This document shows positions 36,891 to 46,334 of a stretch of DNA of 64,000 nt, one piece after another. Location of the stretch: positions 248,001 to 312,000 of the forward strand of contig NZ_CP083760.1 of assembly GCF_020149915.1 (NCBI RefSeq), in the 5' to 3' direction. Each line of letters starts with the position of its first letter. Position 1 is the stretch's first letter. The stretch is from Candidatus Sulfidibacterium hydrothermale (lineage in GTDB: Bacteria; Bacteroidota; Bacteroidia; Bacteroidales; F082). The position numbers were made by a program, and so were the translations under genes. Under the pieces are notes generated by a model. It searched no databases and was not told where the DNA came from. It worked only from the letters and a program-made list of their open reading frames with translations.

Positions 36891-37898
36891 ATGAGAAAAC
36901 GTCATTTTCTTTTGGTTTTACAGGGAGTTCTCGTTTTGTTTTTCCTGGCTTCCTGTCATCGCCGGCAAGCGGAAGTGCCGGTTGTTCCCAAAGATAAACT
37001 TCCGGAGGTTCATGTTCAAATTCACCGGTATGGAAAGGCTTTGTTCAGCCTGCCGTTAAAAAATTTTCAGGCGGGATTGAAAAAAATCAAACCGGAATTT
37101 TTACCTTTTTTGAATGCCAACCTGGATGATACAGCCCATGTAAATCAATTGTACCGGTATGTTACCGATACACAAATTTTATACGTTTATCATCAGACAA
37201 TGAAAAAATTCCCGGAGCTGGGAAAAGAAGAAAAAGCACTTTCACTGGCTTTTGCCCATTTAAAATATTATTTTCCGCATTATTCATTGCCTCAGGTTTA
37301 CTCTTATGTTTCTGATTTGTACTATGAACAGCCGGTGATGAAACAAGGAAATACTGTGGTCATTGCGTTGGATGATTATCTTGGAAGCCGTTTTCCGCTT
37401 TACAGCGACTTGAATATTCCGTTATACCACCGGCGCTGTATGGTGAAACAGGAGATTGTTCCGGATGTTATGCGGACTATTTATCAAACTGATTTTTACA
37501 AAGATTATCGTCCCAAAACGTTACTTGACCATATGCTGGAAGAAGGAAAGAAACTTTATTTTTTGGATGCCATGCTGCCGCAGGTTCCGGATACATTAAA
37601 AATATGTTACACGGCAAAGCAACTGGCATGGATGGAGAAAAACCGGAAAGAAGTATGGGCTGTAATTGTTCGGAACCGGTTTTTGTTCTCAACAGATTAT
37701 CTGCTCATTAAAAAGATGACCCAGCCGGGACCTTTCAGCGATGGTTTTTCTCATGATTCACCACCGGCTATGGCCGCCTGGTTCGGCTGGCAAATGGTAC
37801 GCCGATACATGCAGGAACACCCGAAAACAACGTTGGAAGAGCTCTTCAAAAAGAAAGATGCCCAACAATTTCTGGATGATTCAGGTTATAAACCCTGA
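36891..37898 (+). CDS. gldB: GldB-type gliding motility lipoprotein
   Basis: I start at ATG 36891 (335 residues); the TTG nine nt upstream is possible. The N-terminus is a lipoprotein signal ending LVLFFLASCHR. The body matches the GldB family: IHRYGKALFSLPLKNF, FLNANLDDTAHVNQLYRYVTD, VVIALDDYLGSRFPLY, LDHMLEEGKKLYFLDAMLP and a C-terminal LFKKKDAQQFLDDSGYKP. GldB is required for gliding in flavobacteria but is also present in non-gliding Bacteroidota with T9SS. The gene end overlaps the convergent glyS by 13 nt. Confidence 0.9.
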   Translation: MRKRHFLLVLQGVLVLFFLASCHRRQAEVPVVPKDKLPEVHVQIHRYGKALFSLPLKNFQAGLKKIKPEFLPFLNANLDDTAHVNQLYRYVTDTQILYVYHQTMKKFPELGKEEKALSLAFAHLKYYFPHYSLPQVYSYVSDLYYEQPVMKQGNTVVIALDDYLGSRFPLYSDLNIPLYHRRCMVKQEIVPDVMRTIYQTDFYKDYRPKTLLDHMLEEGKKLYFLDAMLPQVPDTLKICYTAKQLAWMEKNRKEVWAVIVRNRFLFSTDYLLIKKMTQPGPFSDGFSHDSPPAMAAWFGWQMVRRYMQEHPKTTLEELFKKKDAQQFLDDSGYKP

Positions 37899-39421
37899 TT
37901 TTTCAGCGACAGACTTTGGGCCAATACTCCGGCAATTTTATCTATCGGAATCCGTTCTTGTTTCATGCTGTCGCGTTCGCGCAAAGTAACGGTGTTGTCT
38001 TCCAGTGTTTGGTGGTCCACGGTAACACAATAAGGCGTTCCGATGGCATCGTGGCGGCGGTAGCGTTTACCGATCGTATCTTTTTCTTCGTAGAAGCACA
38101 TGAAATCAAACTTCAGATTATCCATGATTTGCCGTGCTTTTTCCGGAAGACCGTCTTTTTTGGTCAGCGGGAATACCGCCACTTTATAAGGAGCCAAAAA
38201 CGGCGGGAGTTTCATTACCACTCTTTCCGAACCATCTTCCAGTTTTTCTTCGGTATAAGCATGGCTTAACACGGCCAAAAACATCCGGTCAAGACCAATG
38301 GATGTTTCAATAACGTAAGGAACGTAGCTTTCGTTGATTTCTGAATCGAAATAGCGTAATTTCCTTCCGGAATATTTTTCGTGGGCGCTCAGGTCAAAAT
38401 CGGTGCGCGAGTGAATGCCTTCCAGTTCTTTGAAACCCATAGGGAATTCAAACTCAATATCTGCAGCTGCATTGGCATAATGCGCCAGTTTATCATGGTC
38501 GTGAAAACGGAATTTTTCTGCCGGAATTCCAGTGGAAAGATGCCATTTCATGCGTTGTTCTTTCCAGAACTTATACCATTCCATTTCTGTTCCGGGACGA
38601 ACAAAAAACTGCATCTCCATCTGCTCAAATTCACGCATGCGGAAAATGAACTGCCGGGCTACAATTTCATTACGAAAAGCTTTTCCGGTTTGGGCAATGC
38701 CGAACGGAATTTTCATCCGGGCTGTTTTCTGCACATTCAGATAATTCACAAAAATACCCTGGGCCGTTTCCGGACGCAGATAAACTTCAGAAGCTCCGTC
38801 GGCGGTAGAACCCATTTGTGTGGAAAACATCAGGTTAAACTGCCGGACTTCTGTCCAGTTTTTGGTACCGGAAATGGGATCTGCAATATCCAGATCGATA
38901 ATCAGCTGCCGGATGGCTTCCATGTCCGAACGTTCCATTGCCGGATAAAGCCGGTTTTTGATCTCTTCAATCTTTTTTAAATGACCCAAAACACGGGGAT
39001 TGGTTTCCACAAACTGTTTTTCGTCAAATTGTTCCCCGAAACGTTTCCGGGCTTTGGTGATTTCTTTCTGTATTTTGGCTTCAATTTTGGCAATATAATC
39101 TTCCACTAAAACATCGGCCCGGTAACGTTTTTTGGAATCTTTGTTGTCAATGAGCGGATCGCTGAAAGCATCCACATGTCCGGAAGCTTTCCATACAGTC
39201 GGGTGCATGAAGATGGCAGCATCCAGTCCGACGATATTTTCATGCATTTGCACCATGGCTTTCCACCAGTAATCGCGGATATTTTTTTTCAATTCCACGC
39301 CATTCGGACCATAATCATATACGGCACTTAATCCGTCATAAATTTCACTCGAAGGAAATACAAATCCATATTCTTTTGCGTGAGCAATAATTTTTTTTAA
39401 TACGTCTTCTTGTTTTGCCAT
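37886..39421 (-). CDS. glyS: Glycyl-tRNA synthetase (single-chain dimeric type)
   Basis: This 511-residue class II synthetase is of the alpha2 type, not the bacterial alpha2beta2 type. Blocks: YGFVFPSSEIYDGLSAVYDYGPNGVELK near residue 14, PTVWKASGHVDAFSDP near residue 75, motif 2 region FRNEIVARQFIFRMREFEQMEMQFF near residue 245, motif 3 ETSIGLDRMFLAVL near residue 365, and the anticodon domain after residue 400. The neighbouring zinc ribbon gene is upstream on the same strand. The stop overlaps the end of gldB. Confidence 0.96.
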   Translation of the reverse strand: MAKQEDVLKKIIAHAKEYGFVFPSSEIYDGLSAVYDYGPNGVELKKNIRDYWWKAMVQMHENIVGLDAAIFMHPTVWKASGHVDAFSDPLIDNKDSKKRYRADVLVEDYIAKIEAKIQKEITKARKRFGEQFDEKQFVETNPRVLGHLKKIEEIKNRLYPAMERSDMEAIRQLIIDLDIADPISGTKNWTEVRQFNLMFSTQMGSTADGASEVYLRPETAQGIFVNYLNVQKTARMKIPFGIAQTGKAFRNEIVARQFIFRMREFEQMEMQFFVRPGTEMEWYKFWKEQRMKWHLSTGIPAEKFRFHDHDKLAHYANAAADIEFEFPMGFKELEGIHSRTDFDLSAHEKYSGRKLRYFDSEINESYVPYVIETSIGLDRMFLAVLSHAYTEEKLEDGSERVVMKLPPFLAPYKVAVFPLTKKDGLPEKARQIMDNLKFDFMCFYEEKDTIGKRYRRHDAIGTPYCVTVDHQTLEDNTVTLRERDSMKQERIPIDKIAGVLAQSLSLKNQGL

Positions 39422-39463
39422 AAGTTATCTGCTGAAAATTTCCCTCTACGGGAAGATTAAAAT

Positions 39464-39673
39464 TTAATTTGTAAAGAAATCGACAATATTACCAAAGGTG
39501 CTGGTACGGCGTTTGTAAAGTTCGCTGTATCCGCAATGGGTACAAGAGATTACCGTAAATTTTTTGTTTTGCACATCGAAGATTTTGGCCAAAGCCCCTC
39601 CTACTGTGCGAATTTCATCTACTTCATATTCCTTATTGCCGCACTTCGGGCAAATGTATTCTCTTTTTTCCAT
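39464..39673 (-). CDS. Small zinc-ribbon protein
   Basis: I start at ATG 39673 (MEKREYICPKCG), giving 69 residues; the promoter box at 39692-39699 lies inside the longer frame. Two pairs, CPKCGNKE near residue 8 and CTHCGYSE near residue 45, form a zinc ribbon of the kind annotated as nucleic-acid-binding. No partner domain is present. It is 42 nt upstream of glyS and could be co-transcribed with it. Function unknown. Confidence 0.78.
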   Translation of the reverse strand: MEKREYICPKCGNKEYEVDEIRTVGGALAKIFDVQNKKFTVISCTHCGYSELYKRRTSTFGNIVDFFTN

Positions 39674-39691
39674 GTTGTTGTATTTAAGTGG

Positions 39692-39699
39692 CAAAATTA
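39692..39699 (-). promoter_or_regulatory. -7 box (TAATTTTG) for the zinc-ribbon gene (and perhaps glyS)
   Basis: The complement reads TAATTTTG, 19 nt before the ATG at 39673. Confidence 0.5.
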
Positions 39700-40062
39700 A
39701 AAATATTCGGACTTCTCAGGAGAATGCTTTTTTATTCTGTTAAAATCTGATTTTTCTTCTTTGTTTCAGAGGCTCTTTTACCTGTTTTGCCGGATAGGAC
39801 AAGGGCAAAAGTATAATCTATTGGGGTTTTTCAACCAGGCGGATTTATTTTCAAGCAAAGCGGTGTTTCCGAGAAAAAAGGCGTGCGGATGTTTCGATAA
39901 ATTTTTTTGAGAATCTTCTTTTCCGGTGTTTTTAAACATTGTTTAACATTTTATAAAACAGTCTTTTTATGGCACTTTGGCTTTTTTCTTTACTTTTGAG
40001 CCCTGAATATAACCGGCCTTTTGTATCAAATGTGCCGGAAAATAAGACAGGGAATAAAAAAT
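39700..40062. other. Intergenic stretch with the dut-operon promoter
   Basis: About 360 nt between the zinc-ribbon promoter and dut. The only element I can support is the -7 box TACTTTTG at 39991-39998, with a leader of about 58 nt before the dut ATG. A repeated TGTTTTTAAACA/TTGTTTAACA-like AT stretch near 39930-39955 is of unclear meaning. Confidence 0.45.
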
Positions 40063-40515
40063 ATGAAAATCAAAGTAGTAAACCGGTCGAAACACGTATT
40101 GCCGCAGTATGAAACAGAAGCTTCGGCCGGGATGGATTTGCGGGCAAATCTGGAAGAGCCGGTACGAATGGCTCCGATGGAAAGGGTTTTGGTTCCGACC
40201 GGACTTTATATTGAATTGCCGGTGGGATATGAAGCTCAGGTGCGGCCCCGTAGCGGACTGGCTTTGAAAAAAGGAATTACGGTATTGAATAGCCCCGGAA
40301 CCATTGATGCCGATTACCGGGGAGAAGTCCGGGTGATTCTCATTAATCTTTCTTCAGAGGATTTTGTTATTCAGGACGGAGACCGCATAGCCCAAATGGT
40401 GATTTCTTCACATGTACAGGCCCAGTGGGAACCGGTTGAAGTTCTTTCGGAAACCGACCGCGGGGCTGGTGGTTTTGGCCATACCGGTGTGAATCATAAA
40501 GAAAAACAATCATGA
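40063..40515 (+). CDS. dut: dUTP diphosphatase
   Basis: Hydrolyses dUTP to dUMP, keeping uracil out of DNA and supplying thymidylate synthesis. I start at ATG 40063 (MKIKVVNRS), giving 150 residues, the normal length. All five trimer motifs are seen: AGMDLRA near residue 23, RPRSGLA near residue 65, [10 protein letters not shown] near residue 82, GDRIAQMVI near residue 106 and the C-terminal [11 protein letters not shown]. It overlaps the TPR gene by 4 nt and leads a dut-TPR-DUF4292 operon, a gene order seen widely in Bacteroidota. Confidence 0.96.
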   Translation: MKIKVVNRSKHVLPQYETEASAGMDLRANLEEPVRMAPMERVLVPTGLYIELPVGYEAQVRPRSGLALKKGITVLNSPGTIDADYRGEVRVILINLSSEDFVIQDGDRIAQMVISSHVQAQWEPVEVLSETDRGAGGFGHTGVNHKEKQS

Positions 40516-42251
40516 ATACCAAAATAAAAACTTTTATTCTGTTGCTGTTTTTTATGGGGACGGTTCCCCTTTTTGCACAAAAAAAACATCATAAACACAA
40601 AAAGAAAAAACATCAAACCGAATTAACCGCACAAGACCGGTATAAAGAAGCGGATCTGTTTGCCAAAGCGGTGATGTACAAACAAACCGGAAGGATTCAT
40701 CAGGCTGATAGTCTTTTGTCTTTGGCGCTTCAAATCAATCCGAAAGATGCTGCTGCCAATTACGAGAAAGCCCGTCTTTTGCTGGCTTACGGAAACAATG
40801 CTGATGCTCTGGCCCTGGCCAAAAAAGCGGTGGAAATTGACAGCACCAACAAATGGTATCAGGTACTCTATGCCGATTTATCTAAAATTAACGGTGATTA
40901 TAAGGCCTATCTGGATACCTATAAAAAACTGTGTGAGAAAGAGCCCGGCAATGTAAGTTTTGAAAATGAGCTGGCTTTTGCTTATTATTTTACCGGTGAT
41001 TATCAGCATGCTGTACAAGCTTACCGGAAAGTGGAAATGCTGGTGGGTGTTACGCCACAACTTACCAAGCAAATCGCTGATTTATATTTACGTTTGGATA
41101 AAAAAGACTCCGCTTTAATGCAATACGAACAGCTGGTCAAATTCAATCCGGAGAATACCCGTGCTTATGCTATGCTGGCCGAATTTGCTTCGAAAAACGG
41201 ATTACCCAAAACGGCTGAATGGGCTTATCATCAGATTATCCGGCTTAACCCACAAGATCCGTATGTACATATTTCATTGGCCGATTTTTACCGGAAAAAC
41301 GGCAAACCGGCCAAGGCTTTTGAAGAGTTGAAAGAGGGATTTGCTAATCCGAAACTGGATGTAAAAACCAAAGTTAACTTGCTGATTACCTATTACTCCG
41401 GGCATCTTAACGATGAAAAAAGGGCCCAGGCTCTGGAACTGGCCAATGTGATTAAAAATACGCATCCCAACGATTCGCTGGCCGAAACGTTTTATGCCAG
41501 CATGTTATATGAAAATAAAAAGTATAAAGAAGCCCGCCCGTTGTTTAGAAAACTGGTGGCTTCAGATTCTACCAATTATGCTTTGTGGGAACAGTTGCTG
41601 TTTTGCGACCTTTACATGAACGACAGTTTGCAATTGGTGGCTGATGCTCCGCTGGCGATTAAGCATTTTCCGCAAAAACCGATTCCCTACCTTTTAGGTG
41701 GAATTGCTGAATTTCAACTGAAACATTATAAAAAAGCCAAAGCCTATCTTGAAAAAGGAAAAGAACTGGCCGCCGGAAACAGTAATCTGCTGGAGAATTT
41801 TTATTCGACCCTGGGCGATACATATCATGCTTTGAAAGAAAACAAAAAGGCGTATGCTGCTTACGATCAGGTGTTGCATCTTAACAGTGAAAATACCATT
41901 GTACTCAATAACTATGCCTATTACCTGGCGCTCGACGGAATTCAGCTGGATAAAGCGGCCGCTATGGCTAAAAAGGCGGTGGATCTTGACCCGTATAATC
42001 AAAACAATCTGGATACCTATGCCTGGGTTTTGTATAAACAGAAAAAGTACAATCAGGCATTAAAATGGGAACAAAAAGCACTGAATAACGGGGGAAAAAA
42101 CAGTGGCGTAGTAGTAGAACATTACGGCGATATTTTATACCGTTTGGGAAGACATAAAGAAGCTTTGGTGCAATGGAAAAAAGCATTAAAGATGAAAGAT
42201 CATTCCAAATTGTTGAAAAAGAAAGTGAAAACAGGAAAGTTATATGAGTAA
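40512..42251 (+). CDS. Exported TPR-repeat protein
   Basis: This 579-residue protein has a signal peptide ([19 protein letters not shown]) followed by a Lys/His-rich stretch ([12 protein letters not shown]) and then about a dozen tetratricopeptide repeats, for example [35 protein letters not shown] and the C-terminal [16 protein letters not shown] arrays bind partner proteins; here a role in envelope biogenesis with the lipoprotein and EnvC-like protein downstream is inferred from gene order alone. It overlaps dut by 4 nt and the DUF4292 gene by 8 nt. Confidence 0.88.
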   Translation: MNTKIKTFILLLFFMGTVPLFAQKKHHKHKKKKHQTELTAQDRYKEADLFAKAVMYKQTGRIHQADSLLSLALQINPKDAAANYEKARLLLAYGNNADALALAKKAVEIDSTNKWYQVLYADLSKINGDYKAYLDTYKKLCEKEPGNVSFENELAFAYYFTGDYQHAVQAYRKVEMLVGVTPQLTKQIADLYLRLDKKDSALMQYEQLVKFNPENTRAYAMLAEFASKNGLPKTAEWAYHQIIRLNPQDPYVHISLADFYRKNGKPAKAFEELKEGFANPKLDVKTKVNLLITYYSGHLNDEKRAQALELANVIKNTHPNDSLAETFYASMLYENKKYKEARPLFRKLVASDSTNYALWEQLLFCDLYMNDSLQLVADAPLAIKHFPQKPIPYLLGGIAEFQLKHYKKAKAYLEKGKELAAGNSNLLENFYSTLGDTYHALKENKKAYAAYDQVLHLNSENTIVLNNYAYYLALDGIQLDKAAAMAKKAVDLDPYNQNNLDTYAWVLYKQKKYNQALKWEQKALNNGGKNSGVVVEHYGDILYRLGRHKEALVQWKKALKMKDHSKLLKKKVKTGKLYE

Positions 42252-43053
42252 AAGATATTCTTTGTTCTTCTTTTTGGGGTTGTTTGTTGCCGGTACTTTT
42301 TTTCTTTCTTCGTGTCAGTCTACGAAAAACATTACACGGCGCCGGATAAAGCCGATTCCTTTTCACCGGCTTTATACCAAAATGGAAACCCATGCTCCCA
42401 ATTTTCGTTACTTTTCGGGTAAGTTGGGGATACATTACCAAAAAGGAAATGGTGAACCGCTGAATTTCAGGGTACAGATCAGAGCGAAAAGAGATAGTCT
42501 GATATGGATGAGCCTGATTCCGGCTATGGGCATTGAAGCGGCCCGGGTAGTGCTTACCACGGATTCTGTGAAAATGCTGAACCGGATGAAGAAAAATTAT
42601 GTGATCGGTTCTTACCAGCTGATCGATAGTTTGATGCATACGCGGATTACCTTTTCCATGATACAGGCCCTGCTTTTTGCCCGGGTGGTGGACGGGCCAA
42701 TCATTGACTCTTCTGCTACGACGGATAACGGATTGTATTTGCTGAAAATGAAAATACAACTTACCGGAGACCAAGGGAAAACCCATGTGTTGGAACAAAA
42801 AGCCTGGCTGAATCCTGAAGATTTTACCCTGCATCGGTTGGAACTGAATGACAGCCGTTTCCCCGGAAAAAAAATGATTATTCTTTATAATACTTATCAA
42901 ACCGTTTCCAATACGAAATTGCCATTAAAAATGCAGGTAATTATCCGTGCCAAAGAAAAACTGGTAATTGATATTTCTTTTAAGAAGGCGGAAATTAATG
43001 TTCCCCATCATTTTCCGTTTATTGTCCCCTCCAAGTACAAGCGGCTTTTGTGA
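42244..43053 (+). CDS. DUF4292 lipoprotein
   Basis: This 269-residue protein has a lipoprotein signal, FFFLGLFVAGTFFLSSCQS. The beta-rich body (FRYFSGKLGIHYQKGNGEPLNFRVQIRAKRDSLIWMSL, later KMQVIIRAKEKLVIDISFKKAEIN) matches DUF4292, whose fold resembles LolA/LolB-like lipoprotein carriers. A role in outer membrane lipoprotein or lipid handling is therefore possible but not shown. It overlaps the TPR gene end and precedes the EnvC-like gene by 79 nt, where a separate promoter lies. Confidence 0.85.
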   Translation: MSKRYSLFFFLGLFVAGTFFLSSCQSTKNITRRRIKPIPFHRLYTKMETHAPNFRYFSGKLGIHYQKGNGEPLNFRVQIRAKRDSLIWMSLIPAMGIEAARVVLTTDSVKMLNRMKKNYVIGSYQLIDSLMHTRITFSMIQALLFARVVDGPIIDSSATTDNGLYLLKMKIQLTGDQGKTHVLEQKAWLNPEDFTLHRLELNDSRFPGKKMIILYNTYQTVSNTKLPLKMQVIIRAKEKLVIDISFKKAEINVPHHFPFIVPSKYKRLL

Positions 43054-43082
43054 TTTCTGAGTAGTTGTTTTTCTGTAGCCTT

Positions 43083-43111
43083 TTGTTGTTTGGTTTTTGC
43101 GCTTATCTTTG
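43083..43111 (+). promoter_or_regulatory. Promoter TTG-N18-TATCTTTG for the EnvC-like gene
   Basis: TTG at 43083-43085 and TATCTTTG at 43104-43111. The box lies inside the longer upstream frame, so the start at 43133 is preferred. Confidence 0.6.
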
Positions 43112-43132
43112 CGTACGGGTAATGTACTAACC

Positions 43133-44329
43133 ATGATTTTAAAAAACAGGCTTCTGGCGATTCTTTTTTTGGTAATGGTTGTGGGCAACGGTACGGTTTT
43201 TTCACAATCGACCAACAGCCTGAAAGCCAAGCGGCAAAAATTAGAAAAGGAGATTACTTATACCAGTCAGCTGTTACAAGAGATAAACCGGTCGAAACAA
43301 AACACAGTATATGAATTGCAATTGATTAGCAAACGCATAGCCATGCGGGAACGGTTGGTACAGGTTCTTAAAGAAGAAATTACCCAACTTTCTGATTCAA
43401 TTCTTTCCACTTCGGTTTCGTTAAAAGCGCTGAACCGTAGACTGGATACCCTGAAAAAGGAATATGTCCAGATTGCATGGTATCTGTATAAAAATGATAA
43501 CAGCTATAACCGGTTGATCTTTCTTTTTTCTGCTAAGGATTTTAATCAGGCCTATCAGCGATTGCGTTATCTGGATGAGATTTCTTCTTATATCCGCAAA
43601 GAAGCCGGGCGAATTCAAAAACTTGAAGCATTAAAAAAAGAAAAACTTTCGCAGTTGATGCAGGCTCAGGCACGGAAGAAAAAATTATTGAACCGCGAAA
43701 CAACCCAGCTTTCAAAATTGCAATACGAGTTACATCAAAAGCGGCAGGTACAGAAAAAATTAACAAAGAAAGAACGGAATCTACGAGCCCGGTTACGGGA
43801 AAAACAAAAAGAGTCGCAGCGATTGGATGCTCAGATTAAAAAAGCAATTGCTGCCGCACGAAAATCAGCAGCAAGCAAATCGGTAAAACATCATGCGGAA
43901 GAAAGCCGGCTTTCTTCTTCTTTTGCTGCAAACAAAGGACGTTTGCCCTGGCCGGTGAAACACGGCGTGGTTTCGTTGACGTTCGGAGTCCATCATCATC
44001 CGGTACTGAAACATGTGCAGATAAAAAATAACGGAATTAATATTGCCACGGCCAAAGGAAGTCGTGCTTACGCTGTTTTTCAGGGAAAAGTGGTTAATAT
44101 TGTGGTGATTACCCATACCAATAAAGCGGTTATTTTGAAGCATGGAGAATATTATACGGTTTATTCCGGACTTGATCAGATTCTTGTGCGGAAAAATCAA
44201 CAGGTAAAACGAGGACAAGTGTTGGGTGTCATTCATACCAGCCTGCAGGGAAAAACCGAACTCCATTTCGAAGTGTGGCACAATAAGATTCTTCAAAATC
44301 CGGCTTATTGGCTGAAAAAGAACCCGTAA
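43133..44329 (+). CDS. EnvC-like murein hydrolase activator (degenerate LytM/M23 domain)
   Basis: This 398-residue protein has a signal peptide (LLAILFLVMVVGNGTVFSQ), a long coiled coil (about residues 25-260, Lys/Glu/Gln-rich) and a C-terminal LytM fold (LPWPVKHGVVSLTFG to ELHFEVWHNKILQNPAYWL). Of the zinc ligands of active M23 enzymes, His and Asp of the HxGxDIA-type motif are replaced (NNGINIA), and the first His of HxH is Glu (ELHFE). As in E. coli EnvC, it should not cut peptidoglycan but activate amidases during cell division. Confidence 0.9.
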   Translation: MILKNRLLAILFLVMVVGNGTVFSQSTNSLKAKRQKLEKEITYTSQLLQEINRSKQNTVYELQLISKRIAMRERLVQVLKEEITQLSDSILSTSVSLKALNRRLDTLKKEYVQIAWYLYKNDNSYNRLIFLFSAKDFNQAYQRLRYLDEISSYIRKEAGRIQKLEALKKEKLSQLMQAQARKKKLLNRETTQLSKLQYELHQKRQVQKKLTKKERNLRARLREKQKESQRLDAQIKKAIAAARKSAASKSVKHHAEESRLSSSFAANKGRLPWPVKHGVVSLTFGVHHHPVLKHVQIKNNGINIATAKGSRAYAVFQGKVVNIVVITHTNKAVILKHGEYYTVYSGLDQILVRKNQQVKRGQVLGVIHTSLQGKTELHFEVWHNKILQNPAYWLKKNP

Positions 44330-44342
44330 AAGTTGTCAATAT

Positions 44343-45032
44343 TTATCGTTTTTTTATCTCTGGCTGAAGCGAAATAGCTTTTTCAAGTAAAATAAAGATG
44401 ATAAAAATAGATCCGATGATGGGGATAAAAAATAATTGTTTGTTTGATGTCAAAAAACAAAAGTAGAACAAAGCATGAAAAAAGGTTGCTATTCCTAAAG
44501 CTGTAGCTTCATCAATAATGGTTGATTGTCTAATTTTTCCCATTCCAAGAAAAAAACCTTGGATAGTTCCAAATACAATATTTGCTAAAGGATAAGTCCA
44601 CAAAAATAAAGTAAGGTATTTTATTTTTTCAAATCCAATTACTCCTGTTGCGTATATGATTATTGCTGTAAATGAAAAACCAATAGAGATGGCTATGCCA
44701 TATAAAATTCCGGAAAATGGTGAATTGAAACTTTTTTCATGATAAAATAAATAACGAAGAATAATAAATTTGCCAAGTTCAGCACAAAAAGCAATTACAA
44801 TGAATATATAAAAAACAATTTTACGTAAACTTGTATAATTATAATAATACCAATCGTTTATTTTGGTTAATTCATGTGCTATAATTACAAGAACAATAGC
44901 CAAAGTCCCTCCAATAAAAGCCTTAAAAAGATGTTTCCATGTTTTTATTTTGAATTTATAGTGCAAATAAGCAAGGTATAAAACAAATAAAGCCAAAGGA
45001 AAGCCAAAAGATAAATAATCGGGTAAATTCAT
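44343..45032 (-). CDS. AT-rich polytopic membrane protein, PrsW-like
   Basis: I start at ATG 45032 (MNLPDYLSFGF, 229 residues), because the TAAATTTG box at 45062-45069 lies inside the longer frame. About eight membrane segments are visible. CAELGKFIILRYLFYHEKSF near residue 95, a central SGILYGIAISIGFSFTAI and FFHALFYFCF near residue 190 are placed like the three blocks of the PrsW/DUF2324 protease family (EExxK, FxxxE, HxxxD-like). The first block is degenerate, so protease activity is doubtful. Base composition is clearly more AT-rich than its neighbours. Confidence 0.6.
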   Translation of the reverse strand: MNLPDYLSFGFPLALFVLYLAYLHYKFKIKTWKHLFKAFIGGTLAIVLVIIAHELTKINDWYYYNYTSLRKIVFYIFIVIAFCAELGKFIILRYLFYHEKSFNSPFSGILYGIAISIGFSFTAIIIYATGVIGFEKIKYLTLFLWTYPLANIVFGTIQGFFLGMGKIRQSTIIDEATALGIATFFHALFYFCFLTSNKQLFFIPIIGSIFIIFILLEKAISLQPEIKKR

Positions 45033-45061
45033 CGTTTTAATTTTAAAGGGTTTAATTAAGG

Positions 45062-45069
45062 CAAATTTA
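45062..45069 (-). promoter_or_regulatory. -7 box (TAAATTTG) for the PrsW-like gene
   Basis: The complement reads TAAATTTG, 30 nt before the ATG at 45032. Confidence 0.5.
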
Positions 45070-45120
45070 GTAATATGTTTGTACATTTACACGGTTTTTG
45101 AAAAATTTTTGAATTAGTTT

Positions 45121-45390
45121 ATGGCAACAGTAAAAATTGAAAAATTAACAGAAGAAGAAATTGCCCAACGGGGAATCCGTAACTGGCCGATTTGGGAAAA
45201 AGAAATTTCACGGTTTTCATGGTCTTACGACGGTGAAGAACAGTGTTATATCCTGGAAGGAGACGTGGTGATTGAAACCGACCACGGGAACTTCACACTG
45301 AAACCCGGTGATTTTGTTACGTTTGAAAACGGACTTCAGTGTGTTTGGGATATCCGGTCGCCTGTAAAAAAACACTATCATTTTTCATGA
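45121..45390 (+). CDS. Cupin-fold protein (cupin_3 type)
   Basis: This 89-residue single-domain cupin has WPIWEKEISRFSWSYDGEEQCYILEGDVVIETD and then FTLKPGDFVTFENGLQCVWDI, the two conserved cupin motifs. The usual first-motif histidines are mostly replaced (EEQCYILEG), so metal binding may be weak; a late H-Y-H is present (KKHYHFS). It overlaps rsgA by 4 nt (ATGA at 45387), so the two are co-transcribed. Function unknown; related proteins are annotated as ureidoglycine aminohydrolase-like without proof. Confidence 0.82.
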   Translation: MATVKIEKLTEEEIAQRGIRNWPIWEKEISRFSWSYDGEEQCYILEGDVVIETDHGNFTLKPGDFVTFENGLQCVWDIRSPVKKHYHFS

Positions 45391-46310
45391 GTGAGCTGCT
45401 TCATGGGGTGGTAATTCGGTCTACCGGCAGTTGGTATACTGTAAAAACCAACGACGGAAAGTTCTATCGTTGCAAGCTGAAAGGCCGTTTTAAGATCAAA
45501 GGAATTCGTACGACCAACCCGCTTGCCGTAGGTGACCAGGTTGCATTTCGTCTTACCGAAATTCCTGAAACCGGTTTGATTGTTCAAATTGGTGAGCGGA
45601 AAAATTACATCATCCGGAAAGCCACAAATCTTTCAAAAGCTACGCACATTATTGCTGCCAATGTGGATCAGGCAGTATTAATCGCTTCGTTGGAAAATCC
45701 CCGGACTTCCACGGGATTTATCGACCGGTTTTTGGTGACAGCCGAAGCCTATCATATACCGGCGGTTCTGGTTTTCAATAAGTTTGATTTATACAGCGAC
45801 CAGACAAAAGATCAGTTAAACGAAGTACTGAGCGTTTACCAGGCTGCCGGATACCGTTGTTTGGTTACTTCGGCAAAAACCGGTTGTCATCTTGATGAAT
45901 TGAAACAACTTTTAAAAGATAAGATCAGTCTGTTATCCGGCCATTCCGGAGTAGGAAAATCAGCATTAATTAATCGCCTTGATCCTTCTCTTCATTTGAA
46001 AGAAGGCGAAATTTCAAAAGCTCATCGCAAAGGAAAACACACCACCACCTTTGCCGAAATGTTTTCACTGAATTTTGGCGGCGAAATTATTGATACGCCC
46101 GGAATTAAAGAATTCGGATTAGTCGGCTTTGAAAAAGCAGAACTCGGACACCGGTTTCCCGAAATCAGAAAACTGATGAACCATTGTCGTTTTTCCAACT
46201 GTTTACACGTCAGTGAGCCGGGATGTGCTGTACGCGAAGCGGTGGAAAAGGGTACTTTTCCGGCTTTTCGTTATAAAAATTACCTCAACATGCTGGAAGA
46301 TCTCGATTGA
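45387..46310 (+). CDS. rsgA: Ribosome small subunit-dependent GTPase A
   Basis: RsgA releases late assembly factors from the 30S subunit. I start at ATG 45387, overlapping the cupin stop, giving 307 residues. An N-terminal OB fold (GVVIRSTGSWYTVKTNDGKFYRCKLKG) is followed by a circularly permuted GTPase: G4 NKFDLY near residue 125, G5 TSAKTG, G1 GHSGVGKSALIN near residue 192, G3 DTPGIKEFG near residue 235. A C-terminal zinc motif (CRFSNCLHVSEPGCAV) completes the family pattern. Confidence 0.96.
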   Translation: MSELLHGVVIRSTGSWYTVKTNDGKFYRCKLKGRFKIKGIRTTNPLAVGDQVAFRLTEIPETGLIVQIGERKNYIIRKATNLSKATHIIAANVDQAVLIASLENPRTSTGFIDRFLVTAEAYHIPAVLVFNKFDLYSDQTKDQLNEVLSVYQAAGYRCLVTSAKTGCHLDELKQLLKDKISLLSGHSGVGKSALINRLDPSLHLKEGEISKAHRKGKHTTTFAEMFSLNFGGEIIDTPGIKEFGLVGFEKAELGHRFPEIRKLMNHCRFSNCLHVSEPGCAVREAVEKGTFPAFRYKNYLNMLEDLD

Positions 46311-46334
46311 TCATTCTTCCGGAAAAACAGTTTG

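Noticed and set aside
41968-42900. 310-codon minus-strand ORF
   Set aside because: It is antisense to the TPR and DUF4292 genes; both sense products have signal peptides and recognisable repeats or domains.
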